Shown: positions 55,672-64,000 of the stretch, one piece after another
Layout of the letters: every line of letters begins with the position of its first letter
How positions within the stretch are numbered: the stretch's first letter is position 1
NCBI GenBank assembly: GCA_903871235.1
Contig: CAIQGA010000081.1
Coordinates: forward strand, 17,553-81,552
Source: an uncultured Chlorobiaceae bacterium
GTDB lineage: Bacteria; Bacteroidota; Chlorobiia; Chlorobiales; Chlorobiaceae
Direction of reading: 5' to 3'
Length of the DNA: 64,000 nt
Notes under the pieces: model-generated
Database searches by the model: none
Told to the model about the DNA's origin: nothing
What the model saw: the letters and a program-made list of their open reading frames with translations, nothing else
Position numbers and translations under genes: made by a program

Positions 55672-56414
55672 CCGACAACCAGCGGGAGCGCTACGCCCGC
55701 CATCTCGCACTGCAGGAGATCGGCGAAAAGGGGCAGGAAAAACTGCTCGACGCAAAATTGCTGGTGATTGGTGCCGGAGGGCTCGGCTCCCCTGTCGCCT
55801 TCTACCTCGCGGCGGCGGGCATCGGCACCATCGGCCTCATGGACGGCGACAAGGTCGATCTCAGCAACCTCCAGCGCCAGATTCTCCATACCACCAACTC
55901 CATCGGGCAGGAGAAGGTCGCATCCGCCGGGGAGAGGCTGCACGACCTCGACCCCGACATCAAGCTCACGCTCTACCCCTTCCGGCTCACGCCCGAAAAC
56001 GCACCGGAGATCCTCGCTGCTTACGACTTTGTGATCGACGCCACCGACAATTTCGACTCAAAATTCCTCATTGCACGTGCCTGCCACAACGCAGCAAAAC
56101 CCTACTCCCACGCCGGTATCAGGGAGTTTTACGGCCAAACCATGACCGTTTATCCCGGCAAAACCGCCTGCTACCAGTGTGTATTCCACGAAGAGGGAGT
56201 GCCCGCACCAGCCATGCCAAAAGGACCACTCGGAGCGCTCCCCGGCATCATCGGCTCCATACAGGCCACCGAAGCGATAAAGTATATTCTCTCCATCGGA
56301 ACGCCGCTCGTCAATACACTCCTGACCTGCGACGCCCTCTCCATGACCATCCGCAAAGTGAGCGTCCAGCGTGACCCCTTGTGCCCTATCTGCGGAGCCT
56401 CGCAGGCTGAATAA
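55662..56414 (+). CDS. thiF: ThiS adenylyltransferase ThiF (MoeB/E1 family)
   Basis: 250 aa. The nucleotide motif is VIGAGGLGSP with DGDKVDLSNLQRQ. A zinc site is formed by CYQC and CPIC. It activates ThiS as acyl-adenylate; MoeB-type proteins are similar, but position at the end of thiSGH favours ThiF. No thiE or thiC is present here, so the pyrimidine branch is elsewhere. Confidence 0.92.
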   Translation: MPLTDNQRERYARHLALQEIGEKGQEKLLDAKLLVIGAGGLGSPVAFYLAAAGIGTIGLMDGDKVDLSNLQRQILHTTNSIGQEKVASAGERLHDLDPDIKLTLYPFRLTPENAPEILAAYDFVIDATDNFDSKFLIARACHNAAKPYSHAGIREFYGQTMTVYPGKTACYQCVFHEEGVPAPAMPKGPLGALPGIIGSIQATEAIKYILSIGTPLVNTLLTCDALSMTIRKVSVQRDPLCPICGASQAE

Positions 56415-56498
56415 AGACCATTCTGAACGTTGCAGGATTGCCATAACGAATGTACATTACTGCAAAGACCGGCACACTATCACAAAACCATTTCATGC

Positions 56499-57206
56499 AT
56501 GGCCATAACCAGTAATCTCCATGCCGTTCTGACAGGTGACCTTGTCGGCTCTTCACGGTTGACAAGCAATCAGAGCCAACTGGCGATGGAGAAGCTCAGG
56601 AGTTCAGCGATCCTCTTTGAGCAACGCTTCCCTGGCACCTTATACGGAACGATGGATACCTTTCGTCACGACAGTTGGCAACTTCTCCTCAACAGGCCTG
56701 AACAGTCCTTAAGGGCCGGACTCTTTCTGCGAACGGCCCTGAAGATGGAATCAGACGCCAGCACAAAGTATGACACCCGTATCTCCATCGGGATTGGCAC
56801 GGTCGATGCCATTGCCGCAGAGCGAATATCCGATTCGCGCGGCCCGGCATTTACCCTTTCAGGCAGGGGAATTGACAGCATGAAAGGCATATTTCTCGCT
56901 CTCAGCATAGCCACAGAGATGGCTGAACCATGGAGCGACATGATCGGCGCCGTCATACCGCTGCTCGACTGCATTGCAACGGACTGGACACCAACGGAAT
57001 CGAGGGCCGTCAACCTGGCATTGATGGGCCTTACACAAGAGGAGAGCGCGGCTTGCTGGGTATCAAAAACAAACAGCACTCCCAGCCGACAAGCCGTCGG
57101 AGACTCACTGATGCGCGCACACTGGAAAAGCGTCAACTCGGTGCTGTTTTATGCTGAAAAAAAGGTACGAAAAGAAGAACAGATTGCTAAAAAGCAAACT
57201 CTTTAA
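56499..57206 (+). CDS. SatD-like protein
   Basis: 235 aa, soluble. The N-terminus A-V-L-T-G-D-L-V-G-S-S matches the start of SatD-family proteins (named in Streptococcus acid tolerance); the rest includes SIGIGTVDAIA and a C-terminal helical part resembling an HTH-like region (GLTQEESAACWVSK). SatD genes are commonly followed by a DUF3307 gene, as here, which supports the assignment. Function is unknown. The ATG at 56499 is preferred over the longer open frame upstream. Confidence 0.65.
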   Translation: MAITSNLHAVLTGDLVGSSRLTSNQSQLAMEKLRSSAILFEQRFPGTLYGTMDTFRHDSWQLLLNRPEQSLRAGLFLRTALKMESDASTKYDTRISIGIGTVDAIAAERISDSRGPAFTLSGRGIDSMKGIFLALSIATEMAEPWSDMIGAVIPLLDCIATDWTPTESRAVNLALMGLTQEESAACWVSKTNSTPSRQAVGDSLMRAHWKSVNSVLFYAEKKVRKEEQIAKKQTL

Positions 57207-57212
57207 CTTGCT

Positions 57213-57226
57213 TTGATTACAATCAA
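57213..57226. promoter_or_regulatory. FNR/CRP-type binding site with class II promoter spacing
   Basis: TTGAT-TACA-ATCAA is an exact FNR consensus. Its centre (57219.5) lies 29.5 bp before AATACT at 57249-57254, the spacing expected for a class II activator site at -41.5 relative to a start near 57261. It is followed by the DUF3307 ATG at 57288. It also forms a short hairpin after the SatD-like stop, so a chance structure is not excluded. Confidence 0.5.
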
Positions 57227-57287
57227 GCTTAGAGGCTTGCAATGTGTCAATACTGAACAATATGCCAATCCATAAACAACGGTAGCA

Positions 57288-57974
57288 ATGGAAAAGATAG
57301 CCGCAATACTCATTGCAGCCCACTTCATGGGTGACTTTTTTCTTCAGCCAAAAAAAATGGTGCGCAACAAGCGTCTGCCGCTCATGCTCATCCTGCATGG
57401 CGTCATACACGCTGCAACCACCTGGCTGCTGCTCCAGCTCTGGAACTGCTGGGAGGCTCCACTCGCTGTTTTCGCACTTCATACCATCATCGACCTCATC
57501 AAGCAACGTTGCGGGGAGGAGAGGGTCGCCACCTTTATTGCCGACCAGTCGGCACATCTCTTCAGCCTGATCCTTCTTGCCACTTTTCTCACCCAGGGTG
57601 CAGAAGGAGTGGTATTCTCCGGTACCGGATACCAGCTCTTTACAGGCTTTGCCGGCTTGATAGCAACCATCAGAGGATCGGGTTTTCTCATCGCACTCTT
57701 CACCAGAGAGCTGACCAGCAAAAACAATCTAAAACTTGACGGACTGCAAAACGGAGGAGCGCTCATTGGTCAACTGGAACGGGGTCTGATCTTCCTCTTT
57801 TTCCTGACCGGACAGCCTGAAAGCATCGGATTCCTCATTGCTGCCAAATCAATTCTGCGCTTCGAAGAGTCAAAAAAACTCAAACAGGCCGAATACATTC
57901 TTGTCGGTACCCTGCTCAGCTTCACGGCAGCCATAGCCATCTCTTCCGCCACCGTGTGGGCAATGCGACTCTGA
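57288..57974 (+). CDS. DUF3307 membrane protein
   Basis: 228 aa with about five to six membrane segments. The start A-A-H-F-M-G-D-F-F-L-Q matches the DUF3307 family, as does the L-H-G-V-I-H-A segment with H-T-I-I-D-L-I-K after it. Function is unknown. It pairs with the upstream SatD-like gene, as in many bacteria. An FNR-like box lies 62 nt upstream of the ATG. Confidence 0.8.
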   Translation: MEKIAAILIAAHFMGDFFLQPKKMVRNKRLPLMLILHGVIHAATTWLLLQLWNCWEAPLAVFALHTIIDLIKQRCGEERVATFIADQSAHLFSLILLATFLTQGAEGVVFSGTGYQLFTGFAGLIATIRGSGFLIALFTRELTSKNNLKLDGLQNGGALIGQLERGLIFLFFLTGQPESIGFLIAAKSILRFEESKKLKQAEYILVGTLLSFTAAIAISSATVWAMRL

Positions 57975-58090
57975 AGCGTGCTTTTTTTTCACACATTAAA
58001 AATACCTTCACAAATTCCTTCGCAATAAGCCCCAAGATGTCTTATACTTCGTTTTCGTTCACTCTCTGAGTCAACAGTCCTGAAAAAAGG

Positions 58091-58237
58091 ATGAATCAAT
58101 CTGTACTCCCCTTTTCCCCGGCCTCAAACGGGAAAAGCTCTTTACCTCTCCCCTGTTCCGAACACGGAAAATTTCTCCACGGCCATTTCAGCACCAACCC
58201 TTTCGAACCTTTCGAAGAAAAGCCCGTCAAACCATGA
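58091..58237 (+). CDS. Possible 48-aa leader peptide upstream of sucA
   Basis: An ATG at 58091 opens a 48-codon frame (M-N-Q-S-V-L-P-F-S-P...) whose TGA (58235-58237) overlaps the sucA ATG as ATGA. The purine-rich AAAAAAGG directly abuts its ATG, which is too close for a normal ribosome-binding site. The peptide is rich in Pro, Phe and Ser and matches nothing I know. It may be a coupling or leader peptide for sucA, or chance. Confidence 0.4.
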   Translation: MNQSVLPFSPASNGKSSLPLPCSEHGKFLHGHFSTNPFEPFEEKPVKP

Positions 58238-61062
58238 TGCAGCAGTATAGCAGCAGCTCCTACCTTTTTGGAGGCAATGCCCCTTATATCGAAGATCTTT
58301 ACGAAGCCTATCTCGACAATCCCGGTTCTGTTTCTGAAAGCTGGCGAGCCTACTTTGACGCCATGCAGAATGTGCCGGGAGCCAACGGTGACGCTCCGGA
58401 TATTGCGCACTCCCCTGTCCAGGCATCGTTTGCCGAACGAGCCCGTCTCGGGCCCATCTGCCGGGTGCTTGCCAGCCCTGATGCGGAGCTGGGACGCAAG
58501 CGAGTTTCAGTGCAGCAGCTTATTGCCGCCTACCGCAACATCGGTTCCCGCTGGGCCAACCTTGATCCGCTGAAGCGCCAGGAGCGCCCTGCCCTCCCCG
58601 ATCTTGAGCCCTCCTTTTACGGTTTTTCCGATACCGACATGGATATTGTCTTCAACACAAGCAATACCTATTTCGGCAACGAGAGTATGCCGCTGCGCGA
58701 ACTGTTGCAGAACCTGCGCGAAACCTACTGCGGCACCCTCGGCATAGAGTTCATGTACATCACCGACCAGACGGAGAAACGGTGGTGGCAGGCAAAACTG
58801 GAGACCATCCGCTCAAAGCCGGATTTCAGCCCGGAGAAGAAAAAGCATATTCTTGAACGACTGACGGCGGCTGAAGGATTCGAACGCTATCTGCATACCC
58901 GCTTTATCGGCCAGAAACGTTTCTCCCTTGAGGGTGGCGACAGCTTTATTGCCTCAATGGACGAACTGATTCAGCGTGCCGGAAAGGCCGGAGTACAGGA
59001 GATTGTCATCGGCATGGCACACCGGGGAAGGCTCAATGTGCTGGTCAATATCATGGGAAAAAATCCGCTCGACCTCTTTGCGGAGTTTGAGGGCAAACAT
59101 GACGACGATCTCCCTTCAGGCGATGTCAAGTATCACCAGGGCTTTACCAGTGACCTTGCCACCCCGGGCGGCCCGATCAATCTCTCGCTGGCCTTCAACC
59201 CCTCGCACCTTGAAATTGTCAATCCGGTTGTTGAAGGGGCGGTAAAAGCGCGCCAGGTACGCCGTGGCGACCGCGATGGCTCACAGGTGCTGCCGATACT
59301 GGTTCATGGCGATGCGGCATTCTCGGGGCAAGGTGTCATCATGGAGACCCTCAACCTTGCGCTTACCCGGGGCTACGGCACGGGAGGAACCGTCCATATT
59401 GTCATCAACAACCAGATCGGCTTTACCACCTCCGACCCTCGCGACAGCCGTTCAACCACCTACTGCACCGATGTTGTGAAGATGATTGAAGCACCGGTGC
59501 TCCACGTCAATGGTGACGATCCTGAAGCGGTCGTGCTTGCAACACAGATGGCGCTCGATTACCGACAGACCTTCAAGCGTGATGTGGTGATCGACATTAT
59601 CTGCTTCCGCAAGCTTGGCCACAATGAGCAGGACACACCCGCCTTGACGCAGCCGCTGATGTACAAAAAAATAGCGCTCCATCCCGGCACCCGCAAACTC
59701 TATGCGGAGCGGCTTGAATCGCAGGGCGTTATCAACAAGGAGTATGCCACCGCACTCACCAAACAGTTCCGCAAGGATCTTGATGAGGGCAAATACAGCA
59801 CCAATCCGGTACTGGTCAATAAAACCATCTTTACCGCCGATCCGGCTGCCGGACGCAATGAAGCCTCCGAAACCGGTGTCCCCCTGGCGGAACTGAGACG
59901 GCTCTCAGAGATGATTACAAAGATTCCTGAAGGGTTCCAGCTTCACCCCCTCGTTGAAAAAGTGGTTAACGACCGGGCCCGGATGGGTCGCGCAGAGCAG
60001 CCTCTCGACTGGGGCATGGGTGAGCATTTGGCCTTCGCCTCACTGGTTGCCGGTGGCTACCCGATCCGTATTACCGGTCAGGACAGCGGCAGAGCAACAT
60101 TTTCGCACCGTCATGCCGTCTTCCACGACCAGAAACGTGAAAAGTGGGACTCAGGCATCTACATTCCTCTCCAGAATGTGGCCGACAACCAGGCAGCCTT
60201 CACCGTCATTGATTCGGTGCTCTCCGAAGAGGCGGTACTCGGCTTTGAGTACGGCTACTCCATCTCAGCACCCGATACCCTGGTGATCTGGGAGGCGCAG
60301 TTCGGCGACTTTGCCAACGGGGCGCAGGTGCTCATCGACCAGTTCATCACCTCCGGCGAGGTAAAATGGGGACTGGCATCCGGCCTCACCCTCATGCTGC
60401 CTCACGGTTACGAAGGACAGGGGCCGGAACACTCTTCCGCCCGGCCTGAGCGCTTTTTGCAACTCTGCGCCGAAAACAACATCGAGGTGTGCCAGCCGAG
60501 CAACCCATCCCAGATTTTTCATCTGCTCCGCCGCCAGATAACGACGATGAAGCGCAAGCCGCTGATAATTCTCACCCCCAAATCGCTGCTCCGCAACAAG
60601 GAGGCGGTCTCTCCGCTTGCCGATCTCTCGCAGGGGAATTTCCTGAACATTATCAGTGATGACACGGCCTCTCCTGCGCATGTACGCCGTCTCCTTGCCT
60701 GCTCCGGCAAAGTCTACTACGACCTCATCAACCGGCGCAAGGAAAACACGCAGGAAAATGTGGCCATCATCCGTGTCGAGCAGCTCTACCCCTTCCCCGC
60801 CGAAGAGTTCAAGAGAGAGCTTGCACGCTACCCGCAACTGAAAGAGATTGTCTGGTGCCAGGATGAACCCAAAAATCAGGGCTACTGGCGTTTTCTCCAA
60901 CACTATATCATGAATGTAATGAGCCCGGGCCAGCAGTTCGGCTATGCAGGCAGGCTTGCATCGGCCTCTACCGCATGTGGCTACGGCGCAACCCATGCCA
61001 TACAGCAGAAAGCATTGCTCGATCAGGCTTTCGGTGAGTTCAGCCTTTTTTTCAATAAATAA
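58234..61062 (+). CDS. sucA: 2-oxoglutarate dehydrogenase E1 component
   Basis: 942 aa, standard SucA length. The N-terminal LFGGNAPYIEDLYEAYLDNP is the family peptide. Later motifs are GMAHRGRLNVLVN, the thiamin-diphosphate region HGDAAFSGQGVI...NNQIGFTTS, and near the C-terminus EGQGPEHSSARPERFLQLC. It decarboxylates 2-oxoglutarate, passing succinyl to the E2 lipoyl arm. It forms an operon with sucB (9-nt gap) and lpd. If the host is a green sulfur bacterium using the reductive TCA cycle, an oxidative complex would be unexpected. Confidence 0.96.
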   Translation: MMQQYSSSSYLFGGNAPYIEDLYEAYLDNPGSVSESWRAYFDAMQNVPGANGDAPDIAHSPVQASFAERARLGPICRVLASPDAELGRKRVSVQQLIAAYRNIGSRWANLDPLKRQERPALPDLEPSFYGFSDTDMDIVFNTSNTYFGNESMPLRELLQNLRETYCGTLGIEFMYITDQTEKRWWQAKLETIRSKPDFSPEKKKHILERLTAAEGFERYLHTRFIGQKRFSLEGGDSFIASMDELIQRAGKAGVQEIVIGMAHRGRLNVLVNIMGKNPLDLFAEFEGKHDDDLPSGDVKYHQGFTSDLATPGGPINLSLAFNPSHLEIVNPVVEGAVKARQVRRGDRDGSQVLPILVHGDAAFSGQGVIMETLNLALTRGYGTGGTVHIVINNQIGFTTSDPRDSRSTTYCTDVVKMIEAPVLHVNGDDPEAVVLATQMALDYRQTFKRDVVIDIICFRKLGHNEQDTPALTQPLMYKKIALHPGTRKLYAERLESQGVINKEYATALTKQFRKDLDEGKYSTNPVLVNKTIFTADPAAGRNEASETGVPLAELRRLSEMITKIPEGFQLHPLVEKVVNDRARMGRAEQPLDWGMGEHLAFASLVAGGYPIRITGQDSGRATFSHRHAVFHDQKREKWDSGIYIPLQNVADNQAAFTVIDSVLSEEAVLGFEYGYSISAPDTLVIWEAQFGDFANGAQVLIDQFITSGEVKWGLASGLTLMLPHGYEGQGPEHSSARPERFLQLCAENNIEVCQPSNPSQIFHLLRRQITTMKRKPLIILTPKSLLRNKEAVSPLADLSQGNFLNIISDDTASPAHVRRLLACSGKVYYDLINRRKENTQENVAIIRVEQLYPFPAEEFKRELARYPQLKEIVWCQDEPKNQGYWRFLQHYIMNVMSPGQQFGYAGRLASASTACGYGATHAIQQKALLDQAFGEFSLFFNK

Positions 61063-61071
61063 TATCCAAGA

Positions 61072-62337
61072 ATGGCAATCATTGACGTCACCATATCCCA
61101 GTTGTCGGAATCCGTTGCAGAGGCAACGCTGCTCAACTGGAAAAAAAAGCCCGGAGACGGCGTTGTTGAAGATGAAATCCTGTTTGAAATTGAAACCGAC
61201 AAGGTGGTCTTCGATGTTCCCGCCCCCTCATCCGGCGTGCTCATTGAAATTCTTGTCGGAGACGGAGGAACGGTAGTGCCCAATCAGGTGCTGGCACGAA
61301 TCGACAGCGAAGGCAAGGCCACTGCTACCGCCCAGGAGGAGGCTATTCGCGAGGCAAAGTCGCCTGAACCGGCAGCCGTGGAAGCTGAAGAGGTCGTCAT
61401 CATGCCCTCAGCGGCAAAACTGATGGCCGAAACCGGAATAAAGCTCTCACAGGTTGAGGGTACAGGGCGACAGGGACGAGTGACCAAAGGCGACGTGCTG
61501 CAGGCCATTGTGGCAGACGCTGAACCCTCTTCGCCACAGCCACCTCCTCAACCCGTGCCCAAGCCTGCACCAGCGCCAGCGCCCGTACAGAAGCCAAAAC
61601 AGGTAGAGGCCAACCGCGAAGAGCCACTCATGACCGATCGACCGGAACAGCGTGTACCGATGACCCGGCTCAGGGCACGCATTGCCGAGCGGCTGCTTCA
61701 GTCGCAGGCCAGCAACGCCATTCTGACCACCTTCAATGAGGTCAACATGCAGGGTGTCATCGAATTGCGCAACCGCTACAAAGCCACCTTTGAAAAAGAG
61801 CATGGCGTCAAGCTCGGTTTTGTCTCCTTCTTTGTCAAGGCGACAGTGCACGCTTTGCGCAAGTATCCCGTCCTGAACGCCTCAGTGGACGGCAAGGACA
61901 TTATCTATCACGGCTATTTCGACATTGGTATTGCTGTCAGCTCCCCCAGAGGGCTTGTTGTCCCCATCCTGCGCAATGCCGACCAGATGACCATTGCCGA
62001 TATCGAGCGCAAAATTTCCGACTACTCCACCAAGGCAAAACTGGGGAACCTCTCGCTCGAAGAGCTGACTGGCGGTACCTTCACCATTTCCAACGGCGGC
62101 GTTTTCGGCTCCATGCTCTCAACCCCCATCATCAATCCGCCCCAGTCGGCCATTCTTGGCATTCACGCCACCAAGGAGAGGGCTATTGTGGAAAACGGGC
62201 AAATTGTCATACGACCAATGAACTATCTGGCCATGTCGTACGACCACCGCATCATCGACGGCCGCGAAGCAGTGCTTGGTCTCAATGCAATCAAGGATGC
62301 GCTTGAAGATCCAGCGCGCCTCTTACTTGATCTTTAA
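61072..62337 (+). CDS. sucB: Dihydrolipoyl succinyltransferase E2
   Basis: 421 aa. An N-terminal lipoyl domain (lipoyl Lys in [10 protein letters not shown]) and a first linker lead to the E1/E3-binding domain ([21 protein letters not shown]). A Pro/Ala-rich hinge follows, then the catalytic core with [12 protein letters not shown] (His/Asp active site) and [10 protein letters not shown]. It transfers succinyl from the lipoyl arm to CoA. Flanked by sucA and lpd, the dehydrogenase assignment is secure. Confidence 0.95.
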   Translation: MAIIDVTISQLSESVAEATLLNWKKKPGDGVVEDEILFEIETDKVVFDVPAPSSGVLIEILVGDGGTVVPNQVLARIDSEGKATATAQEEAIREAKSPEPAAVEAEEVVIMPSAAKLMAETGIKLSQVEGTGRQGRVTKGDVLQAIVADAEPSSPQPPPQPVPKPAPAPAPVQKPKQVEANREEPLMTDRPEQRVPMTRLRARIAERLLQSQASNAILTTFNEVNMQGVIELRNRYKATFEKEHGVKLGFVSFFVKATVHALRKYPVLNASVDGKDIIYHGYFDIGIAVSSPRGLVVPILRNADQMTIADIERKISDYSTKAKLGNLSLEELTGGTFTISNGGVFGSMLSTPIINPPQSAILGIHATKERAIVENGQIVIRPMNYLAMSYDHRIIDGREAVLGLNAIKDALEDPARLLLDL

Positions 62338-62355
62338 GGAGAGAACCCAACTATC

Positions 62356-63792
62356 ATGAGCAAACAATTTGACATTCTTGTTATCGGAGCAGGGCCCGGC
62401 GGCTACATTGCCGCAATCCGTGCCGCCCAGCTCGGCTTTTCAGTCGCCTGCTGCGAGTTCAACGGCTACGACGACCCGGCAGGAGAGCCGAGGCTTGGCG
62501 GAACCTGCCTCAATGCCGGATGTATTCCCCTGAAAGCACTTGTCGCCTCTTCGGAACTCTTTGAAAAAGCGTCGCATCATCTGAAAGATCATGGCATCAC
62601 CTTCGGCGGGGTAAACATTGATGTTGCAAAGATGCAGCAGCGCAAAGAGGCTATTGTCACCAAAATGACCGCCGGAGTACAATTCCTCTTCCGCAAAAAC
62701 AAGGTCACCCTTCTCAAGGGGCGCGGCTCTTTTGCCGGAAAAACCGATGCTGGCTACCGAATCATCATCAGCGGAAAAGAGGGTGATGAGGAGCTGCTTG
62801 CACAAAAGGTCATTATCGCCACCGGCTCCAAAGCACGTCAAATCCCCAATATTGAGGTCGATAACGTCACCATCTGCGATAACGAGGGAGCACTGAAATT
62901 CACTGAGGCACCGAAAAAACTTGGCGTCATCGGTGCAGGAGTGATCGGCCTTGAAGTTGGCTCAGTCTGGCGCAGGCTTGGCGCGAAGGTGACCGTTCTT
63001 GAGGTGATGACCTCATTCCTCGGCGCCGCCGATGAGAGCGTTTCGAGAGAGGCCTCAAAGCTCTTTTTAAAGCAGGGACTGCACATCAAGCTCGGCGTCA
63101 AGATCGGCCAGGCCAAACTGACCGAAAGCGGAGTCAGCATTGCCTATACCGATGACCAGGGCTCCGAACACACACTCGAATGCGACAAACTGATTGTCTC
63201 CGTTGGCCGTACCCCCAACACCGAAAAGCTCAACCTTCAGGCCATCGGGCTCCAAACCGATGAACGGGGCTTTATTCCCGTCAACGACCATTGCGCTACT
63301 GCCGCACCGGGAGTCTACGCCATCGGCGACGTGGTACGCGGCCCCATGCTGGCCCACAAGGCAGAAGATGAGGGCGTGATGGTAGCCGAACTGATTGCCG
63401 GTCAAAAACCACACCTCGACTACAACTGCATGCCCTGGGTCATCTACACCACCCCCGAAATTGCCTGGGTTGGCAAAACCGAGCAGCAGCTCCGTTCTGA
63501 AGGGCACGATTACAAAACCGGACAGTTTCCCTTTGCCGCCAACGGTCGCGCACTTGGCCTTGGCGATGCCGAAGGATTTATAAAGATGCTCGCTGACGCG
63601 CAAACCGACGAAATCCTCGGCGTCCACATCATCGGAGCCAACGCCTCCGACCTGATTGCCGAAGCGGCGCTTGCCATGGAATTCCGCGCCTCATCCGAAG
63701 ATGTAGCCCGCACCTGCCACCCGCACCCGAGCCTCTCGGAGGTCATGCGTGAAGCAGCCCTCGCCATCGAAAAACGGTCGTTGAATATGTGA
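62356..63792 (+). CDS. lpd: Dihydrolipoyl dehydrogenase E3
   Basis: 478 aa. FAD motif GAGPGGYIAAIRAAQ, redox disulfide GGTCLNAGCIPLK, NAD motif IGAGVIGLEVGSVW and the C-terminal His-Glu pair in CHPHPSLSEV are all present. It reoxidises the lipoyl arm of the E2 using NAD. An AAGGAG site lies about 14 nt before the ATG. It is the last gene of the operon; no terminator was seen after it. Confidence 0.96.
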   Translation: MSKQFDILVIGAGPGGYIAAIRAAQLGFSVACCEFNGYDDPAGEPRLGGTCLNAGCIPLKALVASSELFEKASHHLKDHGITFGGVNIDVAKMQQRKEAIVTKMTAGVQFLFRKNKVTLLKGRGSFAGKTDAGYRIIISGKEGDEELLAQKVIIATGSKARQIPNIEVDNVTICDNEGALKFTEAPKKLGVIGAGVIGLEVGSVWRRLGAKVTVLEVMTSFLGAADESVSREASKLFLKQGLHIKLGVKIGQAKLTESGVSIAYTDDQGSEHTLECDKLIVSVGRTPNTEKLNLQAIGLQTDERGFIPVNDHCATAAPGVYAIGDVVRGPMLAHKAEDEGVMVAELIAGQKPHLDYNCMPWVIYTTPEIAWVGKTEQQLRSEGHDYKTGQFPFAANGRALGLGDAEGFIKMLADAQTDEILGVHIIGANASDLIAEAALAMEFRASSEDVARTCHPHPSLSEVMREAALAIEKRSLNM

Positions 63793-63852
63793 ATCTAACG
63801 CATCAGTCATTGTAACCTTGAATAAATATCTTTTAAAAAGTTATCGCTTATG

Positions 63853-63879
63853 CTAACTTCACACCGAATCGTGAGTTAG
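63853..63879. repeat. Inverted repeat before the right-edge gene
   Basis: CTAACT-T-CAC and GTG-AGTTAG form 9-bp arms (one bulged base) around ACCGAATC, 35 nt upstream of the ATG at 63914. It could be an operator for an autoregulated antitoxin-type gene or an RNA hairpin. Confidence 0.45.
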
Positions 63880-63913
63880 TCGTCGCAAAGAAACGAATGA
63901 ACGAGATCAAATA

Positions 63914-64000
63914 ATGGATAATCTCAAATACCAGCCAGTACCCTATAACCATGAGGAGGAACTTCGTGAATCAATGAAAGACGAGGATTTTCGGAGGGAA
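63914..64000 (+). CDS. Start of a short gene, antitoxin-like, truncated by window edge
   Basis: Only 29 codons are visible: M-D-N-L-K-Y-Q-P-V-P-Y-N-H-E-E-E-L-R-E-S-M and on. The acidic opening with E-E-E-L-R-E-S-M-K-D resembles the N-termini of addiction-module antitoxins of the HigA/XRE type, but too little is visible to decide. It is preceded by an inverted repeat at 63853-63879. Confidence 0.4.
   Translation, partial: MDNLKYQPVPYNHEEELRESMKDEDFRRE

Noticed and set aside
1-64000. tRNA, rRNA, CRISPR array, insertion sequence or attachment site
   Set aside because: None was recognised on reading the intergenic regions; repeated sequence in the window is the homologous NRPS modules.

Overview
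ORGANISM. The window carries no rRNA, tRNA or photosynthesis gene, so taxonomy is indirect. Gene complement and protein style (ModE, ElbB, a CooS-type CO dehydrogenase next to Cys/Met biosynthesis, a thiSGHF run, TTG starts, ATGA overlaps, balanced base composition) suggest an anaerobic Gram-negative bacterium. A green sulfur bacterium (Chlorobiaceae, Chlorobium/Pelodictyon type) is my best guess. This is an inference, not something the sequence proves.

REGION 1 (1-36.9 kb). A large, almost gap-free nonribosomal peptide/polyketide biosynthetic cluster on the + strand. Gene 1 enters from the left edge: C(end)-A-PCP-C-A-PCP-C-A-PCP-R, ending in a reductive-release domain. Two fused permease/ATPase exporters of the PvdE/SyrD type follow. 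Next come NRPS2 (TubC-like docking-PCP-A(Val-like)-C-A(Ser-like)-C/E tail), NRPS3 (A interrupted by a methyltransferase-PCP-TE), a Sfp-type phosphopantetheinyl transferase, a hybrid PKS-NRPS (C-lobe fragment-PCP-KS-DH-KR-ACP-C-A-PCP-C, no AT) and NRPS5 (C-A(Tyr/aromatic-like)-PCP-C). Most junctions are 4-nt ATGA overlaps, so the genes are probably co-translated. The assembly line looks non-collinear. It has two release domains (R and TE), adenylation domains without a following carrier, a carrier preceding its adenylation domain, a methyltransferase in the rare a2-a3 position, and an AT-less polyketide module needing an acyltransferase in trans. This is the best candidate for an undescribed system in the window.

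REGION 2 (36.9-43.6 kb). Single genes: a 329-bp gap, a small secreted protein, an exported M15-type peptidase, and a minus-strand pair of a VIT/CCC1-like metal transporter and a NhaD-like antiporter. Divergent from that pair is a rhodanese, with a palindrome carrying a G5 tract between them that resembles CsoR/RcnR/CstR operators. Then come elbB, modE, a structured RNA-like stretch ending in a strong terminator, and a DUF4395 membrane protein.

REGION 3 (43.7-56.4 kb). A tightly packed sulfur/amino-acid/thiamin block: metY-like, an orphan NarL-type response regulator, cysK, cysE, a CooS-like protein with an altered C-cluster ligand, a three-gene nitrate/sulfonate-type ABC importer, a cystathionine gamma-synthase/lyase-family gene, then thiS-thiG-thiH-thiF.

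REGION 4 (56.5-64 kb). A SatD/DUF3307 pair with an exact FNR/CRP-type box between the genes, a 48-codon ORF overlapping the sucA start, then sucA-sucB-lpd (2-oxoglutarate dehydrogenase complex). At the right edge is the start of a short antitoxin-like gene preceded by an inverted repeat. No insertion sequence, CRISPR array, tRNA or rRNA was recognised.
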